The notes under the pieces: generated by a model
Seen by the model: only the letters and a program-made list of their open reading frames with translations
What the model was told of the DNA's origin: nothing
Database searches by the model: none
Part shown: in pieces, positions 1 to 5,846 of the stretch
Numbering within the stretch: position 1 is the first letter of the stretch
Layout: every line of letters begins with the position of its first letter
Assembly: GCA_937858235.1 (NCBI GenBank)
Contig: CALLZZ010000474.1
Coordinates: 1-21,616, forward strand
Direction of reading: 5' to 3'
DNA: 21,616 nucleotides
Source of the DNA: an uncultured Clostridia bacterium
GTDB lineage: Bacteria > Bacillota > Clostridia > Oscillospirales > Oscillospiraceae
Made by a program: the position numbers and the translations under genes

Positions 1-145
1 CTACCCACAACCCACGAATATAGCGATCGTAGAATACGCCCGTAAAAGCCGCTTCGGCCTTTGCCAGTTCTTCCGGGCCGATAACGGGATTATCAGACAT
101 AGCAAGACTATCTTTTCCATAGGAGATGGACGCGACATATTGCAT
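1..145 (-). pseudogene. Chimeric phage remnant: PAPS-reductase-like start fused to terminase large-subunit tail
   Basis: The frame starts at ATG 145 behind a good AGGAG site and runs off the left edge. The first 16 residues (MQYVASISYGKDSLAM) match the start of phage phosphoadenosine-phosphosulfate-reductase-family proteins, with the PP-loop variant SYGKDS. The following residues (SDNPVIGPEEL, then FTGVFYDRYIRGLWV) are typical of the C-terminal nuclease part of PBSX-type terminase large subunits (DNP...GVFYxRxIxGLWV). Such a PP-loop gene usually lies upstream of the terminase genes in Firmicute prophages, so a deletion of everything between them would give this in-frame fusion. The junction falls at an ATG (Met16) that both partners could supply. 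The product cannot be a working enzyme of either kind. The assignment of both halves rests on short motifs. Confidence 0.6.
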
Positions 146-186
146 CAAGCTCACTCTCCTCTCTCCATCTTCCAGGTGATAATAGT
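146..186. other. Collapsed intergenic space between late-gene remnant and repressor
   Basis: Only 41 bases separate the two divergent starts. An intact phage would have an operator/promoter region, a cro-like gene and the early genes on this side of the repressor. I see no convincing -35/-10 pair for the repressor here or in the remnant to its left, and no palindromic operator. The repressor has only a weak AGGTG ribosome site (about 174-178). Confidence 0.4.
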
Positions 187-957
187 ATGCTGTATGAGCA
201 TCTAAAGGAACTGCGTGAATCAACCAGATTGACTCAGGAGGAATTTGGAAAATTGGTTGACGTTGCGAAGTCAACCTACAATAATTATGAAACCGGGGCC
301 AGAGACCCACGGTCTGATTTCTGGATAGCCGTAGCCACTAAATATGGGGTAACGATTGATTACCCCATGGGTTATAGTGATAACCCGCACAAAACTGGGC
401 CGACGAGCAATGTCGCCAAAACCAAAAACAAAACCACCGCACCCGAACCAGATGCGGCGGAGGTAATGGCTAACAAATACAAAAGGCTTGACAGACACGG
501 AAGGCAGGTCGTATGTGCCGTTATAACCGAAGAGCGGCGCAGGATGGAGGAAGAAACCAAACTGTATGAGCCAAAAGAAGTCTATCCAATTAACAATTAC
601 CTCCAACCGGCGTCAGCAGGGTGCGGTGACTTCACAGACGATGATTGCTTTGAGGTTATTGACTTGGTAAAGCGTCCACCTAATGGCGCCTCTTTCCTTG
701 TGACGGTAGATGGTGATTCCATGGAACCTACATACCATGATGGTGATAAAGTATTTGTTCATTCGCAGAGCACGCTAGACGTTGGTGACATCGGCGTGAT
801 CGCCTTTGGTTCTGACATGTACATAAAGGAGCAAGGGGAAAACTGCTTGATCTCGCACAAACCAGCATACGATCCGAAATACCCAGATATGGACACCCTG
901 GTCAGGGTTTACGGAAAGGTGCTTGGAGTGTGCACGGATGATTATTTTGGTAAGTAA
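187..957 (+). CDS. CI-type phage repressor: XRE helix-turn-helix plus S24 (LexA-like) peptidase
   Basis: This 256-residue protein has the classic two-domain repressor layout. Residues 4-60 form an XRE helix-turn-helix (LTQEEFGKLVDVAKSTYNNYE), and residues about 135-250 form an S24 autopeptidase. The expected self-cleavage pair Ala144-Gly145 (ASAG), the nucleophile Ser178 (GDSMEP) and the general base Lys214 (MYIKE) are all present. It should bind the prophage operator, keep lytic genes off, and cleave itself when RecA is activated by DNA damage. Length and motifs are complete, unlike most of its neighbours. The odd point is upstream: the early and operator region seems deleted, so its promoter is unclear. 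The last about 12 codons and the following hairpin are duplicated at 3532-3606. Confidence 0.88.
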   Translation: MLYEHLKELRESTRLTQEEFGKLVDVAKSTYNNYETGARDPRSDFWIAVATKYGVTIDYPMGYSDNPHKTGPTSNVAKTKNKTTAPEPDAAEVMANKYKRLDRHGRQVVCAVITEERRRMEEETKLYEPKEVYPINNYLQPASAGCGDFTDDDCFEVIDLVKRPPNGASFLVTVDGDSMEPTYHDGDKVFVHSQSTLDVGDIGVIAFGSDMYIKEQGENCLISHKPAYDPKYPDMDTLVRVYGKVLGVCTDDYFGK

Positions 958-968
958 CCACAAAAGAT

Positions 969-994
969 CACCCTAACTGTTACTGGCTAGGGTG
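969..994. terminator. Hairpin after repressor (terminator-like, A-tract on the left)
   Basis: CACCCTA (969-975) pairs with TAGGGTG (988-994) around a 12-base loop. There is no T-run to the right, so it is a poor terminator for rightward transcription. To the left lies AAAA, which reads as a T-run on the minus strand. It also sits just before the ribosome site of the next gene. A close copy lies at 3578-3605. Confidence 0.45.
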
Positions 995-1016
995 GCTCAG
1001 AAAAGGAGGTATGGTT

Positions 1017-2023
1017 GTGGGCTTTTTCAGTCGGCTGTTCACACAACCAAAACAGGGGGATGTAACTTCCAATCCAATAGACAGGAGGTCTATACCAGCA
1101 GAGGAAATAGACCGAGCACAGAGCATTGAGGCAAGCGAAAAATTCAGAAAGCAGATATATAAAAAGTATTACTCTGACTATCCAGAAAAGCCCTTTATAT
1201 CGCAGGCCAGGGAGCTGTATACCAACTGGTCTGAGCAAGCAGAAATGTTTTCGGGACAAATTGTCGAAAAGCGAATGATGGTGCGGTATACCGATGGATT
1301 GCTTCCGGGCCATGTGTATATTCTATATTGGATTTTGAAAATACACCGGAAAAGAGTGCCTTCATATTTTGAGTATCAATATGTTATATGCTTTTCGAAG
1401 GAAAAATATTTCCTTCGGAAGAATGGTTTCATCGACGAGAACGACGAGCTAACTCTGGATGGTCATGCCGCTCTATCGCGGCATAAAGAGGTGATTGGGG
1501 AATGTCACCCAAAGGCAAAGCATACAGGTGGCAATGATAGTCCTCAGGACAATACGCCAATTCAGATCAATGTGAAACGTAAGATTTCGAGTAAAACTGC
1601 TCCTGAGCAAGGAAATATCCCTACGTGCGACTCCCCGTTGCTTACCTCTGAATTTGCGTTTATAAACAAGATGCTTGTGTACGCTAGGAATAAAAGGGGC
1701 ACCTTCTATAGATATCGAGACTTGTCTTCGGGATTGATCTGTGGAAATCTCACTATGAGTATATGCCGTTCACCCCATCCGGAAAGAAATCAAAATATCC
1801 GTTGATGCTCCGATATGCCTATGAAAAAAACAAACCACCACCAAACGAATGTTTTGGAGAGCTACACTACTTACAAGATGGCAATATTGGGAAAGCAAGG
1901 CTGATTTTCTGGTGTCAACAAACAGGACACTTCTTTTATCTTGGGCAAACCAGCGGTAAACTCGTTGTGAAACGGGTTAAAGAATCATCACCACCCGATC
2001 GCATTACGCTCTACAAGGAGTAA
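1017..2023 (+). pseudogene. Unknown prophage cargo protein, broken by a -1 frameshift
   Basis: Two overlapping frames join into one protein of about 336 residues if one G is restored in the GGG at 1730-1732 (…RYRDLSSG then IDLWKSHYEYMPFTPSGKK…). I chose GTG 1017 as start because the site AAAGGAGG (1002-1009) is 7 bases from it but touches the ATG at 1011. The N-terminal half is basic and aromatic, with an MMVRYTDGLLPGHVYILYWIL segment and a winged-helix-like stretch (YFLRKNGFIDENDELTLDGHAAL). A polar linker follows (about residues 165-200), then a compact C-terminal half. I do not recognise the family. Position between repressor and integrase is where phages carry lysogenic-conversion or defence genes, but that is context only. 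The gene ends in tandem TAA stops. Confidence 0.6.
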
Positions 2024-2026
2024 TAA

Positions 2027-2203
2027 ATCAAAGGACAAAATAAAAAAACCGCCCCACCTTTTACAGATGAGGCAAAAAATGAGCTTTGTGCAAATTATGA
2101 TCGGCTGAATCAAGAAGGGCGCAAGAAGTTAGTTGACCATTCTGAGGATTTAGTGGCATCCGGCAGGTATTCATCGCTTGAAACAAAAGACAAGGCAATG
2201 TAA
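2027..2203 (+). pseudogene. C-terminal fragment of a second XRE-type regulator
   Basis: An open stretch with no start codon and no helix-turn-helix ends at TAA 2201-2203. Its translation (TDEAKNELCANYDRLNQEGR, then KKLVDHSEDLVASGRY) resembles the tail after the DNA-binding domain in many Firmicute XRE regulators (…YxxLxxEGKKKLVEYxxDLVxSGKY). The left end abuts AAAAAAACCGCCCC (2042-2055), which looks like the left half of the hairpins at 3354-3380 and 4250-4277. So the deletion that removed the DNA-binding part may have broken inside such a hairpin. The similarity is by eye and the fragment is short. Confidence 0.45.
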
Positions 2204-2257
2204 TATCATATGACTTTAGTAACAACCACGACAAAAAATAGAAAGAGAGATGTAAAC

Positions 2258-3346
2258 ATGGATTTCATTGACCAGTTGAGACAGTTTTCAAACCGTGTTT
2301 CCAGCATGAAAGAAAACATATTAACGGAAGAAGCAACAAAAACTTCTATTATCATGCCCTTCTTTGCCATACTTGGATATGATGTATTTAACCCAGAAGA
2401 GTTCGTTCCGGAATATACAGCGGATGTTGGAATCAAAAAAGGAGAAAAGGTAGACTATGCCATCGTCAAAGACGGAGAACCTGCTATTTTGATTGAGGTT
2501 AAATCCGTAAACGAAAAGCTTGAGAAGCACGATTCTCAACTCTTTCGTTACTTCGGAACCACAAGCGCAAAATTCGCGATCCTTACTAACGGTATCACTT
2601 ATCGTTTCTATACAGACCTGGAAGAAACGAATAAAATGGACACGACGCCTTTTATGGAACTCAACATTTTGGACGTTAAAGAGCCGCAGGTGCCTGAACT
2701 GAAGAAATTTTGCAAAGCTCTATTCAGCGTTGACGAAATTTCCAGCAGAGCGGCTGTATTGAAGTATTCAAATGAATTCCGAGCGATTTTTTCAGAGATG
2801 CTGGCAAACCCATCTGATGACATTGTGAGATTGTTTTTACGGGACGTATACAGCGGTCTCAAAACGCAATCCGTGATTGAAAAATTTAGGCCAATCTTGA
2901 AAAAGTCGTTGAACGAATATATTAGCGAAACAATGAACGACAAAATTAAAGCCGCGCTTGGCGCAGAGAGTACGACTATTGAATCCGCACCTACCCAACC
3001 AGAGCCTGATTTTCCTGTTGAAACCGAGCAAACTGAACATGATACAGCCTCTAAAATTGTAACAACCGGCGAGGAACTGGAAGCGTTCTCCATTGTAAAG
3101 GATCTACTTGAAGAAATCATCGAACCAGAGTGCATCACATATAAGGATACTACGAATTATTTTGGAGTTTTATTATAAAACAACACAAGAAAGTGGATTT
3201 GTCGGTTCCGTTTTACGCCTACCTCAAAGTACATTATTGTTCCTGATAATGATAAAAATGAGATTCGCACCCAAATCTCTTCTCTGTGCGATATTGATCT
3301 CCACAAACAGGAAATCATAACTGCGCTAAAGCGGTATATTGAATGA
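2258..3346 (+). pseudogene. HsdR_N-like (PD-(D/E)XK) nuclease-domain protein, interrupted by an in-frame TAA
   Basis: The protein starts best at ATG 2258 (GAAAGAGAG just upstream); an earlier ATG at 2210 has no ribosome site. Residues 1-170 resemble the N-terminal domain of type I restriction R subunits (HsdR_N_2 type): PFFAILGYDVFNPEEF at 35-50, then Asp67 (KVDYAI) and Glu80-x-Lys82 (ILIEVKS) as the likely metal site, and Gln94 (HDSQLFRYF). No helicase motor follows, so it is a standalone form often seen in prophages. The frame stops at TAA 3176-3178 after 306 residues. The same frame then continues for 55 more sensible codons (NNTRKWICRFRFTPTSKYII…LKRYIE) to TGA 3344-3346, so a TAT-to-TAA change probably cut a 362-residue protein. 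The truncated form keeps the whole nuclease-like domain and could still fold. Its role is unknown; defence is a guess. Confidence 0.65.
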
Positions 3347-3353
3347 TAAAAAA

Positions 3354-3380
3354 CGCCCCGGTGAACAATCATCGGGGCGG
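3354..3380. repeat. 27-bp GC-rich hairpin, copy 1 (upstream of first integrase)
   Basis: This perfect inverted structure has a CGCCCCGGTGA/TCATCGGGGCG stem with one G-T pair and an ACAA loop. The identical 27 bases recur at 4251-4277. Six A's precede it, which read as a T-run on the minus strand, so it would terminate leftward transcription. It lies 7 bases before the AGGAGGT ribosome site of the integrase remnant. Confidence 0.85.
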
Positions 3381-3400
3381 AAACACTAGGAGGTATTCTT

Positions 3401-3531
3401 ATGGCGAGTATAGAAAAATTAAGAACAAGAAGGGAGAGATCACAAGCTATCGCATCGTAGTATCTAGCGGGTTCGACTGCAATGGTAGGCGCGTCAAGCA
3501 TAAGCTTCCATGGAAGCCGGAGTGCAAAATG
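3401..3531 (+). pseudogene. Integrase (tyrosine recombinase) N-terminal fragment, frameshifted and truncated
   Basis: ATG 3401 follows a strong AGGAGGT site (3388-3394). The start reads MASIEK, then one A is missing in the five-A run 3414-3418. Restoring it gives MASIEKIKNKKGEITSYRIV continuing VSSGFDCNGRRVKHKLPWKPE, the arm-DNA-binding domain typical of phage tyrosine integrases. Homology ends near 3527-3531, where the frame runs into the tail of a repressor gene. Core-binding and catalytic domains are absent. It differs in sequence from the second integrase at 4305, so it came from a different phage. Confidence 0.65.
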
Positions 3532-3566
3532 TTGGAGTGTGCACGGATGATTACTTTGGTAAGTAA
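3522..3566 (+). pseudogene. Tail of a second CI repressor (last codons only)
   Basis: In the frame GTG CAA AAT GTT the sequence reads VQNVGVCTDDYFGK then TAA. This matches the last residues of the intact repressor (KVLGVCTDDYFGK) apart from the junction side. With the hairpin that follows it forms a 75-base near-copy of 923-996. The rest of this repressor gene is missing. Confidence 0.75.
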
Positions 3567-3577
3567 CGACAAAAAAA

Positions 3578-3605
3578 CCACCCTAACTGTTACCGGCCAG
3601 GGTGG
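3578..3605. terminator. Hairpin after the second repressor tail
   Basis: CCACCCT (3578-3584) pairs with AGGGTGG (3599-3605). Seven A's (3571-3577) precede it, giving a strong T-run for leftward transcription; the right side has no T-run. It is the counterpart of the hairpin at 969-994. Confidence 0.5.
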
Positions 3606-3633
3606 CATTGTCCAGTATTAAGTACCTCGCCAC

Positions 3634-3663
3634 TTGGCAAACACTGTCGAAATATGGTAAAGT
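3634..3663 (+). promoter_or_regulatory. Possible promoter for the ltp-like gene
   Basis: TTGGCA (3634-3639), an 18-base spacer and TAAAGT (3658-3663), with TGG just before the -10 element. It is a moderate match located 46 bases before the lipoprotein start. Being close to an intact gene in a decayed module supports it, but the evidence is weak. Confidence 0.3.
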
Positions 3664-3708
3664 TATTTCAGTAACACTTTATTCATATTTGAAAGAGAGG
3701 AAACGAAA

Positions 3709-4218
3709 ATGAAAAAAACAATATGTTTGCTGCTTGCGTCTATTATGGCACTAGCCTTGATTGGGTGTAATCAGACTGCAACGACAGAAATCAGCGCTGA
3801 ATCGTCTGTAAGCTCAGCCACAATTGAAAGCATAGAAACAGATGATACCTATGAGGACAATACCGATACAGCGGATACTGATGCAGACTATACCACAAAC
3901 GAAGACGCCACCGATACCACGACCGAGGATTTATCCGGAGAAAAAGAAGCGGCCTTGCAGAAAGCAAACGATTACTTGGATTATGATGCTTTTTCTGAAT
4001 CTAGGCTTGCAGAGCAATTAGAGTATGAGGGTTTCTCGAAAGAAGATTCGAAGTATGCAGCAAAGCATTGTGGCGCGGACTGGAAGGAACAAGCCGTGAA
4101 GAAAGCGGAAGCATATAACGACTATGATACTTTTTCGCATAAGAGGTTGGTGGAACAGCTTCAATACGAGGGCTTTACTGCCGAGCAGGCTGAATATGGC
4201 GCTTCAAATGCTGACTAA
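3709..4218 (+). CDS. Ltp-type surface lipoprotein, likely superinfection exclusion
   Basis: The 169-residue protein begins with a lipoprotein signal (MKKTICLLLASIMALALIGC) with Cys20 as the lipidated residue. A Thr/Asp/Glu-rich linker (about 21-76) follows, then two tandem copies of a helical module: residues 81-124 (KANDYLDYDAFSESRLAEQL…GADW) and 125-169 (KKAEAYNDYDTFSHKRLVEQL). This pattern matches the Ltp family (host cell-surface-exposed lipoprotein), whose phage TP-J34 member blocks DNA entry of other phages. In that phage the gene also lies between repressor and integrase, as here. The product should sit on the outer face of the membrane; lgt, whose enzyme would lipidate it, is at 13186. 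The AAGAGAGG site lies before ATG 3709. It is complete and in frame, unlike the genes on both sides. Confidence 0.82.
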   Translation: MKKTICLLLASIMALALIGCNQTATTEISAESSVSSATIESIETDDTYEDNTDTADTDADYTTNEDATDTTTEDLSGEKEAALQKANDYLDYDAFSESRLAEQLEYEGFSKEDSKYAAKHCGADWKEQAVKKAEAYNDYDTFSHKRLVEQLQYEGFTAEQAEYGASNAD

Positions 4219-4249
4219 AAAATATGATTGCCAAGCATAAAACAAACAA

Positions 4250-4277
4250 CCGCCCCGGTGAACAATCATCGGGGCGG
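4250..4277. repeat. GC-rich hairpin, copy 2 (upstream of second integrase)
   Basis: CCGCCCCGGTGA pairs with TCATCGGGGCGG around an ACAA loop (12-bp stem, one G-T pair). Positions 4251-4277 are identical to 3354-3380. The A-rich left flank (AAACAAACAA) gives a T-rich tail on the minus strand; the right flank leads to the integrase ribosome site 9 bases on. Confidence 0.85.
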
Positions 4278-4304
4278 TAAACATAGAAAGGAGTGTATTT
4301 TTTA

Positions 4305-5290
4305 ATGGCAATAAAAAAGAAAGCCGCCAATGGCGCGGGAAGTATCCGCAAACGAGCAGACGGACGCTGGGAAGGCCAGTATGTAGCCGGATATGATGGC
4401 GGAACCGGCAAGACGATCCACCGCAGCGTGTACGGCAAAACCCAGAAAGAGGTGCGGCAGAAGCTGACAGAGGTTACTAGGTCACTGGACACCGGCACTT
4501 ATCAGGCGCCTAACCGGATCACAGTTGGCGATTGGCTAGACAAATGGGCAGACACCTACTGCTATGCGCTCAAGCCCAGGACGATCGGGACATACAAGGC
4601 CCAAATAAAAAGCCGGATAAAACCGTATATCGGAAGCATATGTCTGTCGAAACTCTCTAATGTGCGTGTGCAGAGCTACTATAAGGATTTAATACAAGGC
4701 GATAAAAACCACGCACCGCTTTCTCCAAAGAGCGTGCAAAACATCCACGGGATTCGGCAATCCGAACTACTCGGACTGGAGTGGGCAGACATCAACTTTG
4801 AGCTCGGAGAAATAACAGTGCAGCGCCAGTTGCAACGGGATTACGGTGGGAAAAATACATTGTTGTAGGTGAAACAAAAAGCGGAAGGCCGCGTGTAGTA
4901 TCTGTCGCCCCATCCGTCATGGCAGTGTTGAAAGCCCAACGTGTAGAGCAAGCTGAATGGCAACTGTCAGCCAGAAAACTAGGGGGCAACGAACACGACT
5001 TTGTATTCACGGACGAATCTGGTATGCATCTGAAGCACCATACGATATACAATCATTTCAAGTCAATTGTAAAACAGATTGGTTGCGAGTCTACACGTTT
5101 TCACGATCTGCGCCACAGCTATGCAATCAACGCGCTGCAAGCCGGAGACAGCCCGAAGGTGGTCCAGAAACAATTAGGGCATTACTCAAGCGCATTCACA
5201 ATGGACACATACGCGGAAGCATCAAAAGTAATGCGGAAAGCGTCCCAGGATCGCATGGAGCGTTTCATTAAGCAGGTTTCAGACCTGTAA
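4305..5290 (+). pseudogene. Phage tyrosine integrase with internal deletion and frameshift
   Basis: ATG 4305 follows AAAGGAG (4287-4293). The first frame holds the arm-binding domain (GSIRKRADGRWEGQYVAGYD) and the core-binding domain (TVGDWLDKWADTYCYALKPR) up to SVQNIHG. It then jumps directly to IRQSELLGLEW, the first catalytic Arg box. About 60-70 residues that normally lie between are missing. One A is lost in the run 4851-4855; restoring it continues into KKYIVVGETKSGRPRVVSV and the rest of the catalytic domain: HDLRHSYA, LGHYSSAFTMDTYAE with the presumed Tyr nucleophile, ending at TAA 5288. All catalytic boxes remain but on two frames. The gene points at the tmRNA 3' end, the expected attachment site. 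It is unlikely to be functional. Confidence 0.82.
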
Positions 5291-5309
5291 GGGGTAATGC
5301 GTGGGGTAA
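5291..5309 (+). repeat. Paired GGGGTAA direct repeats, possible integrase arm sites
   Basis: GGGGTAA occurs at 5291-5297 and 5303-5309, 12 bases apart, directly after the integrase stop and about 100 bases from the tmRNA end. Integrases of this type bind short direct repeats flanking the crossover site. The role is inferred from position and spacing only. Confidence 0.35.
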
Positions 5310-5364
5310 GCGCTTTCATAATTTACAAAATCGCAACTTATCAATCACACATCCTTCCTAAGAT

Positions 5365-5403
5365 AAACAAAAAGCTGTAAATTCATAACGAATTCACAGC
5401 TTT
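5365..5403 (-). terminator. Rho-independent terminator of tmRNA
   Basis: Read on the minus strand, AAAGCTGTGAATT pairs with AATTTACAGCTTT (13 bp, one G-U) and is followed by TTTTTGTTT. It lies 5 bases past the tmRNA 3' end. If the phage attachment core ends at the CCA, this terminator was supplied by the phage. Confidence 0.8.
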
Positions 5404-5407
5404 CAAA

Positions 5408-5440
5408 TGGTGGAGGCGACGGGAGTTGAACCCGTGTCCG
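5408..5440. other. Probable prophage attachment site in the tmRNA 3' end
   Basis: The 3' acceptor and T-arm segment of ssrA directly adjoins the integrase-side end of the prophage. tmRNA 3' ends are common targets of tyrosine integrases, which leave the gene intact by duplicating its end. The partner copy is not visible in the window and would lie left of position 1, so the core cannot be delimited. Confidence 0.45.
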
Positions 5441-5781
5441 AAAACGTATCCCTAGAAACTTCTCCGAGCGCAGTCGATCATTTACATTCCCTCGCCTGAG
5501 CGTGAACCGACACACTCTCAAGCTCAGTAGCTTCATCATTCATGGCACCGGCAAAGCTTACGGCACGCACGTTTACCACTAAAGGCATCACCCAGCCCGG
5601 TTCGTGGTCCTCCCGGGATCAGCGTCCGCACGCAGTGTGCGGAAGTCAACTGCTTTAGTTAAGCAGCGACGGCAACGTAATTATCGTTGTTCTTTAATTT
5701 ATAGTTACCCATTATTAAGCGGTTAGGCGCCGCTGCTCGCTATTTCCACTTCAGCGTCCCCGTCGAAACCGGTACGCCCCC
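5408..5781 (-). ncRNA. ssrA: Transfer-messenger RNA (tmRNA)
   Basis: The minus strand begins GGGGGCGTACCGGTTTCGAC, the usual tmRNA 5' start, and ends with CGGGTTCAACTCCCGTCGCC followed by TCCACCA. The 7-bp acceptor stem GGGGGCG/CGCCTCC closes with one G-U pair. The tag frame (5659-5709) probably resumes at GGT and encodes GNYKLKNNDNYVAVAA followed by TAA, with the hydrophobic AVAA end recognised by Clp-type proteases. It rescues ribosomes stalled on broken mRNA together with SmpB, whose gene is 640 bases upstream. Length (374) is normal for a one-piece tmRNA. The acceptor end doubles as phage integration site. Confidence 0.95.
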
Positions 5782-5786
5782 AAGAG

Positions 5787-5814
5787 CGGTTCGCTATCAA
5801 GAGGCAGCGAACCG
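5787..5814. repeat. Inverted repeat between cyclophilin gene and ssrA
   Basis: CGGTTCGCT (5787-5795) and AGCGAACCG (5806-5814) form a 9-bp perfect stem with a 10-base loop. It lies just upstream of the tmRNA 5' end on the minus strand. There is no T-run, so it is not a typical terminator; it may be a processing hairpin in the tmRNA precursor. Confidence 0.5.
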
Positions 5815-5846
5815 AATCAATCTATCACATTAGTATCGTAACGTAA

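Noticed and set aside
1763..2023. Separate 86-residue gene
   Set aside because: No ribosome site precedes it, and it joins naturally to the frame from 1017 by restoring one G; treated as the second half of one broken gene.
3179..3346. Stop-codon readthrough or recoding at TAA 3176-3178
   Set aside because: There is no recoding signal such as a selenocysteine-type stem, and TAA is the strongest stop; a point mutation is simpler.
3343..3621. A 92-codon frame starting at ATG 3343
   Set aside because: It starts inside the hairpin region without a ribosome site and merely strings together the shifted integrase frame and a wrong-frame reading of the repressor tail.
969..4277. Hairpin repeats as a CRISPR array
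   Set aside because: Copies are few, widely spaced, and separated by genes, with no regular spacers.
1730..4855. Programmed ribosomal frameshifting as the explanation for the split frames
   Set aside because: The sites GGG and AAAAA are not typical slippery heptamers with a following stem, and the genes concerned do not belong to families known for frameshifting.
4919..5290. Separate short integrase gene
   Set aside because: It is the catalytic half of the integrase at 4305 after a one-base loss; no start signal of its own.
5345..5539. Small frame across the tmRNA 3' region
   Set aside because: It lies within the structured ssrA RNA and its terminator; no coding evidence.
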